Shown here one piece after another: positions 26,162 to 36,173 of a stretch of DNA of 64,000 nucleotides (positions are counted from its first letter, which is position 1; every line of letters starts with the position of its first letter). Source of the DNA: Novipirellula aureliae (lineage in GTDB: Bacteria > Planctomycetota > Planctomycetia > Pirellulales > Pirellulaceae); the NCBI RefSeq assembly GCF_007860185.1, contig NZ_SJPY01000008.1, positions 236,802-300,801 of the forward strand, given 5' to 3'. Position numbers and translations under genes: made by a program. Below the pieces are notes generated by a model that was not told the origin of the DNA, made no database searches, and worked only from the letters and a program-made list of their open reading frames with translations.

Positions 26162-26308
26162 AGCGTTCTTGCTTTCAAACGTGATGCCTCGGCACCATAC
26201 CCGTTCCCTTTGCCAGAAGACGGAGAGTGGCAAACCGAAGCAAACGGTACTCGCTGGCATCTCCACGTCGATCAAGATAGACTCTACGAAACAAGGGAAA
26301 GCCAAACA
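26162..26308 (+). pseudogene. Start-less open frame between DUF1080 and exbD genes
   Basis: In the same frame as the DUF1080 gene, after its stop, 48 codons read PYPFPLPEDGEWQTEANGTR and HLHVDQDRLYETRESQT, then TGA overlapping the exbD ATG (ATGA). Composition is protein-like but there is no standard start. It may be the 3' end of a lost gene or coincidence. Confidence 0.3.
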
Positions 26309-26754
26309 TGAAATTGCCAACGTCACATCGACAACGATCGCTCGAAGTAAAGATGACTCCGATGATTGACGTTGTTTTCCTGCTTCTGGTCTTCTTCGTT
26401 TGGACCAGCAGTTTTGAAATGCCTGAGTTTGATTTGCCAAGTGCGATCGCTCAAACACCTGATTTGGGCACTCGTTCGGACACCGATCTCCATCCACTTG
26501 TTGAAGTGTTTGACGAGATCGTCATTCGACTTGTCTCCAGTGGCGACATGGTTCAAATTCAAATGAATGGCCAACCCATCGAAAATTCGCAAATGCTGAA
26601 AGGACGCGTAGCTGAGATCCTGCGAATAGGCGTTCAGCCGCCCGTGATCGTCGATCCAGATCCAGGCGTTCCTATGGCCGAAGCGGTTCGTATCTACGAT
26701 CTGCTCCGCACCGTTGGCGTGGACCGAGTGATGTTTGCTGCCAAAGCTAGCTAA
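26308..26754 (+). CDS. exbD: ExbD/TolR-family protein
   Basis: The 148-residue protein shows the family N-terminus (LEVKMTPMIDVVFLLLVFFVWTSSF) with the Asp in MTPMIDV that senses protons in ExbD/TolR. A periplasmic domain follows, ending in the usual alternating strands (PPVIVDPDPGVPMAEAVRIYDLLRTVGVDRVMFAAK). ExbD energises outer-membrane receptors together with ExbB; no exbB is adjacent, so the partner must be elsewhere. Confidence 0.88.
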   Translation: MKLPTSHRQRSLEVKMTPMIDVVFLLLVFFVWTSSFEMPEFDLPSAIAQTPDLGTRSDTDLHPLVEVFDEIVIRLVSSGDMVQIQMNGQPIENSQMLKGRVAEILRIGVQPPVIVDPDPGVPMAEAVRIYDLLRTVGVDRVMFAAKAS

Positions 26755-26758
26755 GCGA

Positions 26759-27616
26759 TTAGGATGGCACCCAAAGCTTGTTACAGCTAGACGCATCCGA
26801 GCTCGTTGTCAGCGAGTTGGTCCGGCGAGCTTTGATGCGAAGATAGGGTGCGACAAACTTTGCCCGATGGGCGAATGAGCCAATCGCAGCATCCTGTTCG
26901 GCATGAACAGGTTCGACGAGATCTTCGATCACGAACCCTGATCGGCATAGACCGCCGACTAATTGTTCATAGCGATGCAGGTATTCGATACTGCCCGGCT
27001 CACGCAATCGTGCTGCGACCGGGGATCGCGAGGATGGGGGTGGAATCGGTGAATCGCGATAGTAAGCGTGTCTTATGCCGTAGTGGCAATGCGAGGAAGA
27101 GCCGCCGCCGATTTCGATGATGTCAACGCTGGATTGCAAGCTAACGGGGTTCTTGTGTTGGCTGATGTAGACGCCATTGGTTCTGAGGACCCGGGCGACT
27201 TGTTCGTAGATGATTTGAACGTTTGGCAGGTAGCAACTGCTAACGGGTTGAACGACCAGGTCGAATTCGGCCGGTTCGAACAGGCTTAAATTGTCCATGG
27301 AGGCTTCGGCAACGCGGATATCGAAATTTCGTTCTCGGGCAACCTGTCGATCGAGTTCTAGCATTGCCGGACTGAGATCAACGACGGTCACGTAGGCACC
27401 TGCGGCAGCGTACAAAGCGCTGTGCCGACCACCGCCTGCGGCAAGGCACAAGACGCGTTGGCCGGCAATGGATGAACCGAGCCAACCGCTCGAGTCAATG
27501 ATCGCCATCGGGTCGGCAAGTTCCGCATCGGTAGCAGTGCGGCAGAGCGGATGATTGGCGGTTGCCATCGAATCGTACGCCTGACGATTGCGGCGAAGTG
27601 TTTCGTTGTATTTCAC
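26759..27616 (-). CDS. Class I SAM-dependent methyltransferase
   Basis: The 285-residue protein has motif I in RVLCLAAGGGRHSALYAAAG, followed by VTVVDLSPAMLELDR (acidic residue binding the ribose) and FDLVVQPVSSCYLPN as motif IV. Substrate unknown. It resembles the many stand-alone Methyltransf_11/25 proteins annotated near housekeeping genes. It converges on exbD, whose stop is four bases away. Confidence 0.85.
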   Translation of the reverse strand: MKYNETLRRNRQAYDSMATANHPLCRTATDAELADPMAIIDSSGWLGSSIAGQRVLCLAAGGGRHSALYAAAGAYVTVVDLSPAMLELDRQVARERNFDIRVAEASMDNLSLFEPAEFDLVVQPVSSCYLPNVQIIYEQVARVLRTNGVYISQHKNPVSLQSSVDIIEIGGGSSSHCHYGIRHAYYRDSPIPPPSSRSPVAARLREPGSIEYLHRYEQLVGGLCRSGFVIEDLVEPVHAEQDAAIGSFAHRAKFVAPYLRIKARRTNSLTTSSDASSCNKLWVPS

Positions 27617-27858
27617 TGGAGTCTCTGAGGAAGCGGAGCGGTAACATACTACTCAGTGATCACCGGCACTTTCAGCCTCTCGGCGAAGAGGTCGTGCCGC
27701 ATTTAAGTGTTTGTTTCACAAGCATTTGCAGCTACTCTACCTCCCCCTTAGCTTCGCTTGGGGGAGGAAGATAATTGTTTGCTAACAACGACCTAAAAGC
27801 TGCACGAGCTCTGCGTTTGGGGAGGGGGAAGGCTACTGACGATTAGCTTTGAAAAAAT

Positions 27859-28132
27859 GACACTTCTCGCTAATCGCCACCACTGTTGCAGCGGCCCCCA
27901 ATGGGCTTGCCCCATTGGAGCCAACGATTGGCAGCTAGAAACAGCACCGTTGTCAAGTAAGACCCCAATGGGCTTGTCCCGTTGGTGAATCAGATCTCGC
28001 TCACCCAACGGGGCAAGCCCGTTGGGGTCGATCATCTGAAAAACACTAGGATTTAGGCAACAATCGTTCGCTCCAACGACGCAAGGTCGTTGGCGGCGGA
28101 TAGTTTGATGGTGGCGATTAGCGAGAAGTGTC
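27859..28132. repeat. Non-coding element bounded by perfect 23-bp inverted repeats
   Basis: GACACTTCTCGCTAATCGCC (27859 on) and its complement ending at 28132 bracket 274 bp. Inside are three facing copies of an AATGGGCTTGCCCCATTGG-type hairpin (about 27899, 27963 and 27997-28027). No reading frame is supported across 27617-28143. The structure resembles a miniature inverted-repeat element. Confidence 0.75.
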
Positions 28133-28143
28133 GAAAAAATCGC

Positions 28144-28176
28144 AAAAAACGGCCGGCGGATTTCTCCGTCGACCGT
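28144..28176 (-). terminator. Intrinsic terminator of groES-groEL
   Basis: On the minus strand ACGGTCGACGGA-GAAA-TCCGCCGGCCGT forms a 12-bp stem (one mismatch, one G-U) with a GAAA tetraloop, followed by six T residues. It starts about 35 bases after the groEL stop. Confidence 0.88.
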
Positions 28177-28210
28177 TCTATTGAAAAGCGTTAATCAATT
28201 TCAGGCGGCA

Positions 28211-29848
<1,638 letters not shown>

Positions 29849-29932
29849 TTATTGTGTGATGGTTTTAGATTGTAAGGAATCAAAGATTTGCGTTATCCAA
29901 GCAGTGATCCTTGAGTAGCGGTCGGTCGAACA

Positions 29933-30250
29933 CTACTCGATAACTGCCAAGACGTCATCTTCACGCATTAACAAATACTCGACATCGTCGATCTCGACGG
30001 TTTCGCCCGCATAGCTGCTGAACAGTACGTTTTCACCGGCCTTCAATTGACATGCGGCTCGGGTACCGTCGTCGAGCATCTTTCCACTACCGACGGCAAT
30101 GATCGTGCCTCGTGCAGGTTTCTCTTGGGCCGAGTCGGGCAGTACAATACCGCCAGCGGTCGTTTGTTCACTTTCTTCACGTTGAACCACAATACGTTCG
30201 CCGAGGGGTTGCAAGCGAATCGCAGAGCTTTTCTTGGTGGCAGTCGCCAT
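29933..30250 (-). CDS. groES: Co-chaperonin GroES (10 kDa)
   Basis: About 105 residues from MATATKK; a start seven codons upstream is possible. The GroES core IRLQPLGERIVVQREESEQT is followed by the mobile loop (AGGIVLPDSAQEKP), GTIIAVGSGK, GENVLFSSYAG and YLLMREDDVLAVIE. It caps the GroEL ring. No CIRCE inverted repeat is visible upstream, so control by HrcA through a canonical operator is not supported. Confidence 0.96.
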   Translation of the reverse strand: MATATKKSSAIRLQPLGERIVVQREESEQTTAGGIVLPDSAQEKPARGTIIAVGSGKMLDDGTRAACQLKAGENVLFSSYAGETVEIDDVEYLLMREDDVLAVIE

Positions 30251-30566
30251 ATCCGTGACACCTTTCATCAATACAGGACAGAAATTTCGTTAGGTTTGTT
30301 TTGTCTACGCTTTCAACAGCTGATCACCAAAGCGACACACGAATGAAAATGGATGTGTGCACAAATGGCAGCGTGCCGTGTAGCGGAGAAAGAGAAGAGC
30401 AAGCGGCGTGCCGATAAGATAAATTAAGTCACAAGTGATTGGTGAGAAATAGTTTAGGTGCAGCAGCTGGTGGCTCAGGTGGACTCGCTCTACACAAAAT
30501 GGCAGTAGTGCTTCGTCAAAATATAAGGCTAGCGTTGCTTGTTTTGTGGCTGTGGCTTCTAGCCGC

Positions 30567-31201
30567 AGAACTGGGGCTGGAAGCCCAAGTCACGTTTTGT
30601 CGCAGAACTGGGGCTGGAAGCCCAAGTCACGTTTTGCCGCAGAACTGGGGCTGGAAGCCCAAGTCATGTTTAGCCGCGGAACTGGGGCTGGAAGCCCAAG
30701 TCACGTTATGCCGCAGAACTGGGGCTGGAAGCCCAGGTCACGTTTTGCCGCAGAACTGGGGCTGGAAGCCCAAGTCACGTTTTGCCGCAGAACTGGGGCT
30801 GGAAGCCCAAGTCACGTTATGCCGCAGAACTGGGGCTGGAAGCCCAAGTCACGTTTTGTCGCGGAACTGGGGCTGGAAGCCCAAGTCACGTTTTGTCGCA
30901 GAACTGGGGCTGGAAGCCCAAGTCACGTTTTGTCGCGGAACTGGGGCTGGAAGCCCAAGTCATGTTTTGTCGCAGAACTGGGGCTGGAAGCCCAGGTCAC
31001 GTTTTGCCGCGGAACTGGGGCTGGAAGCCCAAGTCACGTTTTGCCGCAGAACTGGGGCTGGAAGCCCAAGTCACGTTTTGCCGCGGAACTGGGGCTGGAA
31101 GCCCAAGTCACGTTTTGCCGCAGAACTGGGGCTGGAAGCCCAAGTCACGTTTTGCCGCGGAACTGGGGCTGGAAGCCCAAGTCACGTTTTGTCGCAGCCT
31201 A
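30567..31201. repeat. Tandem array of 17 copies of a 37-bp hairpin unit
   Basis: Units of GGGGCTGGAAGCCCAAGTCA followed by CGTTTTGYCGCRGAACT repeat at an exact 37-bp period from 30573 to 31165, with point changes only (for example GTTATG, CATGTT, CCAGGT). Each contains the hairpin GGGCT-GGA-AGCCC. Because 37 is not a multiple of three, all three plus frames stay open and yield apparent repetitive proteins, which I do not accept as genes. The array fills the gap between groES (30251 on) and the response regulator. Confidence 0.95.
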
Positions 31202-31219
31202 GGACGAAGCCGTCCTGAC

Positions 31220-31987
31220 TTAGTCCCCTGTGTCGTTGTTGCGGTTGGCGCGTTCGTCCTCCGCAGGTTCTGCAATGAAGCGGTAGCCTGCATCCCGAAT
31301 GGTCAATAGATGGATTGGCAAGCTGGGTTCTGGCTCGATGATTTTTCGCAATCGGGCGATAAACTGGTCAACCGCTCGAGTTTGCAAATTACCCGAGACC
31401 CCCCAAACCTCGCTCAGTAATTCATTTCGGCTGATAACGCGCCCACGATGCTCGGCAAAGTACTTCAAAAGCCGCAGTTCCTTTGGGGTCATGCGGACCG
31501 ATTTGCCCGATACACTTACCTCGTGGGTTTCAAAATCGACCTGTGTGTGCCCAAATTGGAATTCGACAACCCGCTCGACCATCTTTTTCGAACTCGCTTT
31601 CGTCGGTTCGCGAGCTGCGATCTGAAGTAGATTCTTGATCCGGCTGAGCAATTCGTCCAGCTCAAACGGCTTGCTCATGTATTGGTTAGCACCAACATCA
31701 AAGCCGCGAGTCCGATCTTCCGCCAACGTGCGGGCAGACAGCATCAAGACCGGGGTCGTCAAGCCTGCCTGCCGAATGGATTGGCAAACCGAGTAGCCGC
31801 TCATCCCAGGCAACATCAAGTCGAGAACAATTAGATCGATCGATTCCTTGCCCGACTCGACCAATCTCAGGGCGGTTGGCCCATCGACGACCAATGTCAC
31901 TCGGTAGTTTTCCGCTTCCAAGTTGTACTTGATTCCAACGCCAAGATGCTTTTCGTCTTCGACGACAAGAATATGGGGGGTGGTCAT
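31220..31987 (-). CDS. OmpR/PhoB-family response regulator
   Basis: About 255 residues from the ATG at 31985-31987 (MTTPHILVVEDEKH). Receiver domain: DE in VVEDEKH, phosphoacceptor Asp in LIVLDLMLPGMSG, Thr/Ser in VLMLSART and Lys in YMSKPFELDEL. The C-terminal winged helix (about 150-240) has MTPKELRLLKYFAEHRGRVISRNEL and TRAVDQFIARLRKII, then GYRFI. It is a two-component transcription factor whose histidine kinase is not adjacent. A frame extending to 32128 is rejected as leader. Confidence 0.93.
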   Translation of the reverse strand: MTTPHILVVEDEKHLGVGIKYNLEAENYRVTLVVDGPTALRLVESGKESIDLIVLDLMLPGMSGYSVCQSIRQAGLTTPVLMLSARTLAEDRTRGFDVGANQYMSKPFELDELLSRIKNLLQIAAREPTKASSKKMVERVVEFQFGHTQVDFETHEVSVSGKSVRMTPKELRLLKYFAEHRGRVISRNELLSEVWGVSGNLQTRAVDQFIARLRKIIEPEPSLPIHLLTIRDAGYRFIAEPAEDERANRNNDTGD

Positions 31988-32139
31988 TTCTAGTTCGTAT
32001 CCTGCGACATCGTGCGCTTTACGCCCCCTCGGGCGATCACTCTTTATCAAAACCCTAAGGCGAGCGGTGCTTGTTGCAATATCATGAACCAGATTGGAAA
32101 ACGGGGCAACATGCCAACCGTTCTCCAAAAAACGTTTGG

Positions 32140-32367
32140 CTACTCGCCGTCATGTCTTACATTGCTTCGCACGACAAACTGAGCCGACATTATTTTGCTG
32201 TCTTCGAGGATGGACAACAGGACTTGTTCAACAGCGGGCTTCGCGCCAGTGATAGGGGGCACACGGATGTCGACAGGGGCAAGCTTCTCGACAGATAGGG
32301 AATCTTGCACAGGCAAGGAGGTTCCATGGTCATTGAAATTCGTTTCGACGCAGATGTTCAGTTGCAT
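32140..32367 (-). CDS. Possible small protein of unknown function
   Basis: A 75-residue frame starting MQLNICVETNFNDHG with an acidic middle (VEKLAPVDIRVPPITGAKPA) and a helical end (VEQVLLSILEDSKIMS). A weak AAGG lies 13 bases upstream. No family is recognised. It lies between the response regulator and the CheR relic and could be coincidental. Confidence 0.3.
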   Translation of the reverse strand: MQLNICVETNFNDHGTSLPVQDSLSVEKLAPVDIRVPPITGAKPAVEQVLLSILEDSKIMSAQFVVRSNVRHDGE

Positions 32368-32524
32368 GATAGATTGCCTTAGATCACTGAGAAATACGGA
32401 TCGCCAAATGAGAGGACTGGCGAAAAGAAAAGTTCTACAAAGATCACGCGTTGTGATCTTGCATTTCCCGTATGCAAGGATCACAAAATTGAAGAGAAAA
32501 ACAACTTGTCAGGCGTCCATTGCG

Positions 32525-32797
32525 TCAGATTGTCTCGTATCCGCGCGGTAGCAAGATACCGAACCAAACGGTTCGCGATGCAAAAAAGTGACTCATCTTG
32601 GCAAGCATTTCACTACAACCGACGAACATTCGTCCATTGGTTGCCAACTTTTGAGAGAAGGTTCTAAACGTACGTTCATAGTTCTGACTTGAGAAATAAA
32701 TGACCACATTTCTGCAAAAAAATAGATCTGACCGTCTATTGGCTTGTCGTCCACTTAGAAAGGTTGTTCCCGTCGAGTCTGGCGAAGCGTTTGCCAT
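32525..32797 (-). pseudogene. 3' fragment of a CheR-type protein methyltransferase
   Basis: The 90-residue frame contains SDLFFCRNVVIYFSSQNYER, then LATNGRMFVGCSEML. This is the CheR signature (D.IFCRNV.IYF......R......L.PGG..F.G.SE) that closes the SAM-binding domain. The N-terminal domain and SAM motif I are missing. A repeat element begins only about 15 bp upstream of the first remaining codon, suggesting that the gene was cut by element insertion or deletion. Intact CheR methylates chemoreceptors; this relic should not. Confidence 0.65.
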
Positions 32798-32810
32798 CGT
32801 CGTTGAGCCG

Positions 32811-33320
32811 CTAGCCCGGATTGTTCATTAGCCGTTTTGGCGCTAGCGGGCTGTCGATTTAATCGTTTAACGCTTAGCCGAAGGCGTCAGCTTTTCCGTA
32901 AGTGGTCGCCTACGGCTTGGCGTTAAACGATAAGTCGAGTCAAACCGATTAAATCAGCAGGCCGCTAGCGGGCTGTCGATTTAATCGTTTAACGCTTAGC
33001 CGAAGGCGTCAGCTTTTCCGTAAGCGGTCGCCTACGGCTTGGTGTTAAACGATAAGCCGAGTCAAACCGATTAAATCAGCAGGCCGCTAGCGGGCTGTCG
33101 ATTTAATCGTTTAACGCTTAGCCGAAGGCGTCAGCTTTTCCGTAAGCGGTCGCCTACGGCTTGGCGTTAAACGATAAGTCGAGTCAAACCGATTAAATCG
33201 ACAGCCCGCTAACGCCAAAACGGCTAGTACCCAGACTGTTTTTCGAGCAATGAACGTAAACGCTTTAAGGCGTAGACGTTAGCAAAACAATTTGCAAGCC
33301 CATGAATCATCCGGGCTAGG
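32811..33320. repeat. Composite palindromic element with three tandem 122-bp units
   Basis: Units starting CTAGCGGGCTGTCGATTTAA at 32843, 32965 and 33087 repeat every 122 bp; each carries GTTTAACGC/GCGTTAAAC and AGCCGAAGGCG/CGCCTACGGCTT palindromes. The array is enclosed by 36-bp inverted repeats (32830-32865 and 33190-33225, one mismatch). To the right, 33226-33319 (TTTTTCGAGCAATGAACGTA to CATCCGGGCTAG) is repeated inverted at 61289-61375. The left edge starts GCTAGCCCGGATTGTTCATT, so both edges carry a TAGCCCGGAT-type end. No ORF is supported. Confidence 0.88.
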
Positions 33321-33623
33321 CATCATCGGTTGTCGACGCAGCTGGCGAACTTGGTAACATGACTTGGTAACATGGTTGTCGGTGGTGCCAAGTGCTGGTT
33401 ACCAGGCCGCAATTTAACAAAGAAGCTATCAAGCGTGATGCCGGCCGGTATCGAATGGCCGGTATCGAATGTCTCGAGTGTCATTCGCGTTCACTTGGAT
33501 GATTGCTACACTTGGATGATTGCTACACTTGGATGATTGCTATGACAATTGCCCGAGTTCCAGTCGCCGTTGCGTTGAGCCAGCGGACCCAAGTTTGAGT
33601 AAAGCTAAGTTTGAGTCAAGTGT
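33321..33623. other. Non-coding stretch with a 17-bp tandem repeat
   Basis: CACTTGGATGATTGCTA occurs three times in tandem at 33492-33542, about 80 bp upstream of the tsaC/sua5 start. Two short duplications precede the start as well (GGCCGGTATCGAAT and AAGTTTGAGT). Nothing else is recognised. Confidence 0.75.
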
Positions 33624-34637
33624 ATGAGCCGAATCGAGCCCTCTACGAATGAAATGCTCGATCACGCTCGAGCGCTTTTGACGTCGGGGCGTTTGGTAGC
33701 GATTCCGACCGAGACCGTCTATGGTTTGGCGGCGAACGCATGGGACGCCTCCGCGGTGCGAAAAATTTTTTCCGTAAAAAATCGCCCACCCAACAACCCG
33801 CTCATTGTCCATGTCGCTTCGCTCGATCGAGTTGTCGATGCGGTTAGAATGCCACTTGCGAAACCGATTGAAAGTCAGCTAGCGGCAGTTTCAGATCTTT
33901 GGCCTGGCCCGCTAACGGTCGTGCTCCCACGTGGTGAGCGAATTCCCGATATCGTGACGGCCGGGAATCAGACCGTTGCGGTTCGCATCCCTTCCCATCC
34001 GGTTACCCTGTCGCTTTTGAATCGGTGCCCCTTCCCGCTGGCCGCCCCCAGCGCCAACCGCTCGAACTACGTCAGCCCAACAACGGCAGCCCACTGTGAG
34101 GATGGACTAGACGACACCGTGGCCATGATTTTAGATGGTGGGCCGTGCGACTACGGTGTTGAGTCCACGATTGTCCGGCTTCACGAAAGCGGACCAAGAT
34201 TGCTCCGCCCAGGCGGGGTTGCAGCCGAAGTGTTGGCCGAGCGTTTTGGTCTATCGGTCGACACACTCATGGAAGTCTCCGCAAACCGGCAAGCGACGAA
34301 ACAACTCGAAGCACCCGGGATGATGTCTCAGCACTACTCACCCACCACTGCGGTGCAGCTTTTGTATCCTGGTACAACGATTGTGGTGCCCAAAAACACG
34401 GGGCGAATTGCCTTTCAAAAGCTAGCGGATGAAGAAGTGAGTCGCTATACGGTCGTCGAAGTCTTGAGCGAATCGGGGGACCTGGAGCAAGTTGCGAAAC
34501 GGTTGTTCGCGGCGCTTCGGCAGCTAGATCAAGCCCAGTTAACCTGCATCCATATCGACACCTGCTCGCCACGGGGAATCGGTCGGGCGATCATGGACCG
34601 ACTCGAGCGTGCCGCTGCAAAGAGCAGTGAGTTTTGA
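33624..34637 (+). CDS. tsaC: L-threonylcarbamoyladenylate synthase (Sua5/YrdC family)
   Basis: The 337-residue protein makes threonylcarbamoyl-AMP from threonine, bicarbonate and ATP for the t6A37 tRNA modification. The YrdC domain (about 1-205) has IPTETVYGLAANAWD, KNRPPNNPLIVHV, WPGPLTVVLPR, VAVRIPSHPV and PLAAPSANRSNYVSPTTA. A linker (PGMMSQHYSP) and a C-terminal Sua5 domain follow, so this is the long Sua5 form rather than the short TsaC form. Confidence 0.93.
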   Translation: MSRIEPSTNEMLDHARALLTSGRLVAIPTETVYGLAANAWDASAVRKIFSVKNRPPNNPLIVHVASLDRVVDAVRMPLAKPIESQLAAVSDLWPGPLTVVLPRGERIPDIVTAGNQTVAVRIPSHPVTLSLLNRCPFPLAAPSANRSNYVSPTTAAHCEDGLDDTVAMILDGGPCDYGVESTIVRLHESGPRLLRPGGVAAEVLAERFGLSVDTLMEVSANRQATKQLEAPGMMSQHYSPTTAVQLLYPGTTIVVPKNTGRIAFQKLADEEVSRYTVVEVLSESGDLEQVAKRLFAALRQLDQAQLTCIHIDTCSPRGIGRAIMDRLERAAAKSSEF

Positions 34638-34745
34638 TACGTCTCGCTGACCACCTTTTGAGTGTCGTCTGCTCCACCAACGTTTGCGTGGGTATCATGA
34701 GAGTGCGTATGCGGATCAACCATGGAATCGATTGGGAAAAGTGCC

Positions 34746-35069
34746 ATGAGCGAAGAACGTCAGTACACTCCGATCGGAGAACGCGTCAACCAAGATGTCA
34801 TGCACGACAACTTCGTGCCAAAGTATAGTGGGCTAGCGTCGGTTCGACCAAGCTTGCTCATATTAACAGGCGTGTGGCTGATCTTCGTGCCGATGGCACT
34901 CGGGGGACTCGCCTTCGGTGTGGCCGGTATGGGGGAAGGTAAAACGATCCTCGATCGTTTGATTTTTTCGCTCATGCCCTTGGCTGCTAGCGTTTTAGCT
35001 GTCGCCGTTTTATACACCCAAACCTCTCGCTATCGAAACCGTGAAAAAGGGCCAGAGGCGGATGCATGA
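34746..35069 (+). CDS. Small two-helix membrane protein
   Basis: The 107-residue protein starts at the ATG at 34746 (MSEERQYTPIGE), with GGGAAAAG upstream. Two membrane helices: LLILTGVWLIFVPMALGGLAF and IFSLMPLAASVLAVAVLYTQT. A basic C-terminal tail follows. No function is assigned. It lies 108 bases after the Sua5 gene, possibly cotranscribed. Confidence 0.7.
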   Translation: MSEERQYTPIGERVNQDVMHDNFVPKYSGLASVRPSLLILTGVWLIFVPMALGGLAFGVAGMGEGKTILDRLIFSLMPLAASVLAVAVLYTQTSRYRNREKGPEADA

Positions 35070-35332
35070 GCGCAGCGCGCATTGCCGTGCAAATGGAGTC
35101 GAGGTTTGGGGGCAAGTCGTGGTAGCGCCGCCGCCCCGGGATGAAACCGAGACAGGGTTTGCGAATCCGTTCGCTATGGTCCTTGCAGGTCCTTTTGCAA
35201 TGGGTTCGCTTGTGGACGCTCGCTGGGTTGGCGGTATTAACAACACCACCATCGATGGCTATCGTTGAAGATCAAGGATCCGCCGCATCTCGGCAACCGC
35301 TTCTCGCATTCCTACCATCAAAGCGCGGCTGA
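35066..35332 (+). pseudogene. Possible small membrane-protein gene with an internal amber codon
   Basis: A frame opens with an ATG overlapping the previous stop (ATGA), reads MSAARIAVQMESRFGGKSW, meets TAG at 35120-35122, then continues as RRRPGMKPRQGLRIRSLWS with a hydrophobic segment (VLLQWVRLWTLAGLAVLTT). It ends by overlapping the pdxJ 3' end antiparallel. The coupling suggests a former gene; the stop and overlap argue against function. Confidence 0.25.
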
Positions 35333-35978
35333 CGATGGAGTGACCGATATTGAGTTCGATCAGTCCATCCATGGCTGCGACCGGTCGGACGTTAGCATAG
35401 GTAATGCCATGGCCGGCGTGCAAGCGAAGTCCTGCGTCGGAGGCAACGCGGCCCGCATCGATCAATCGTTTCAGTTCGTTGTCGATCGTATGGTGGTTCG
35501 CCAAGGCGTAAGGGCCGGTGTGAAGCTCGACGGCATCCACCCCCAGTTCAGCTGATGCTTGCACCTGAGCGGGATCGGGATCAATGAACAGGCTCGTTAG
35601 AATGCCTTGCTCTTTGAGTTTTGTGATCGCGGTTTTGATTCGCCCCTTGTCGGCAACCACATCCAGGCCGCCTTCGGTTGTGACCTCTTGTCGGCTTTCG
35701 GGCACCAAAAGTCCCCAAGTTGGTTTGAGCCGACATGCGATCGCAAGAACCCCTTCGTCACAGGCCATTTCCATATTGGTTTTAACGGTGACGGTCTTGA
35801 TCAGGATTTCGACATCCCGATCTTGGATGTGCCGTCGATCTTCGCGAAGATGGAAGGTGATTCCGTCGGCACCGCCTTGTTCCGCCATCGCGGCGGCGAC
35901 TACCGGGTCGGGTTCATAGGTTCGCCGAGCTTGGCGGACCGTTGCAACGTGATCAATGTTAACGCCTAGTTCAATCAT
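35259..35978 (-). CDS. pdxJ: Pyridoxine 5'-phosphate synthase
   Basis: About 239 residues from [19 protein letters not shown]; a start ten codons earlier is possible. PdxJ condenses 1-deoxyxylulose 5-phosphate with 3-amino-2-oxopropyl phosphate in the DXP-dependent vitamin B6 pathway. [60 protein letters not shown] and [12 protein letters not shown] are all conserved. Confidence 0.96.
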   Translation of the reverse strand: MIELGVNIDHVATVRQARRTYEPDPVVAAAMAEQGGADGITFHLREDRRHIQDRDVEILIKTVTVKTNMEMACDEGVLAIACRLKPTWGLLVPESRQEVTTEGGLDVVADKGRIKTAITKLKEQGILTSLFIDPDPAQVQASAELGVDAVELHTGPYALANHHTIDNELKRLIDAGRVASDAGLRLHAGHGITYANVRPVAAMDGLIELNIGHSIVSRALMVGMREAVAEMRRILDLQR

Positions 35979-36035
35979 ATCATTTGTCTTCGAGGCAACA
36001 CGCGACAACGGTACTCAGCAAACACTGCCAACAAG

Positions 36036-36103
36036 ATGAGCCGTTTGAACAATAGCCCTGGTTCTTTACTGACACAACCGGGGCTATTGTCTCAACGGCT
36101 CAT
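36036..36103. terminator. Long imperfect hairpin between pdxJ and the 60-residue protein gene
   Basis: ATGAGCCGTTTGAACAATAG pairs with CTATTGTCTCAACGGCTCAT around a loop of about 24 bases, giving roughly 20 paired bases. It lies downstream of the minus-strand gene at 36174-36356 and just upstream of pdxJ. There is no long T-tract, so it may be a terminator-like hairpin or a decayed repeat element. Confidence 0.5.
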
Positions 36104-36104
36104 T

Positions 36105-36152
36105 AAACCGGCAGCTTGAAAAACCGGCAGCTTGAAAAACCGGCAGCTTGAA
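36105..36152. repeat. 16-bp tandem repeat, three copies
   Basis: AAACCGGCAGCTTGAA is repeated exactly at 36105, 36121 and 36137, immediately after the long hairpin and about 20 bp before the next gene's stop. Confidence 0.9.
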
Positions 36153-36173
36153 GTTAAGAATTCAAAGCGTCGC

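Noticed and set aside
30251-30440. CIRCE operator upstream of groES
   Set aside because: No TTAGCACTC-N9-GAGTGCTAA-like inverted repeat is present in the leader.
30439-31218. Long repetitive open frames (over 200 codons, LGLEAQVTFCR-type repeats)
   Set aside because: They arise because a 37-bp tandem unit without stops reads open in all three forward frames; there is no ribosome-binding site or independent coding signal.
32071-32551. Plus-strand frames opposite the response regulator upstream region
   Set aside because: They overlap each other, lack ribosome-binding sites and show no motif.
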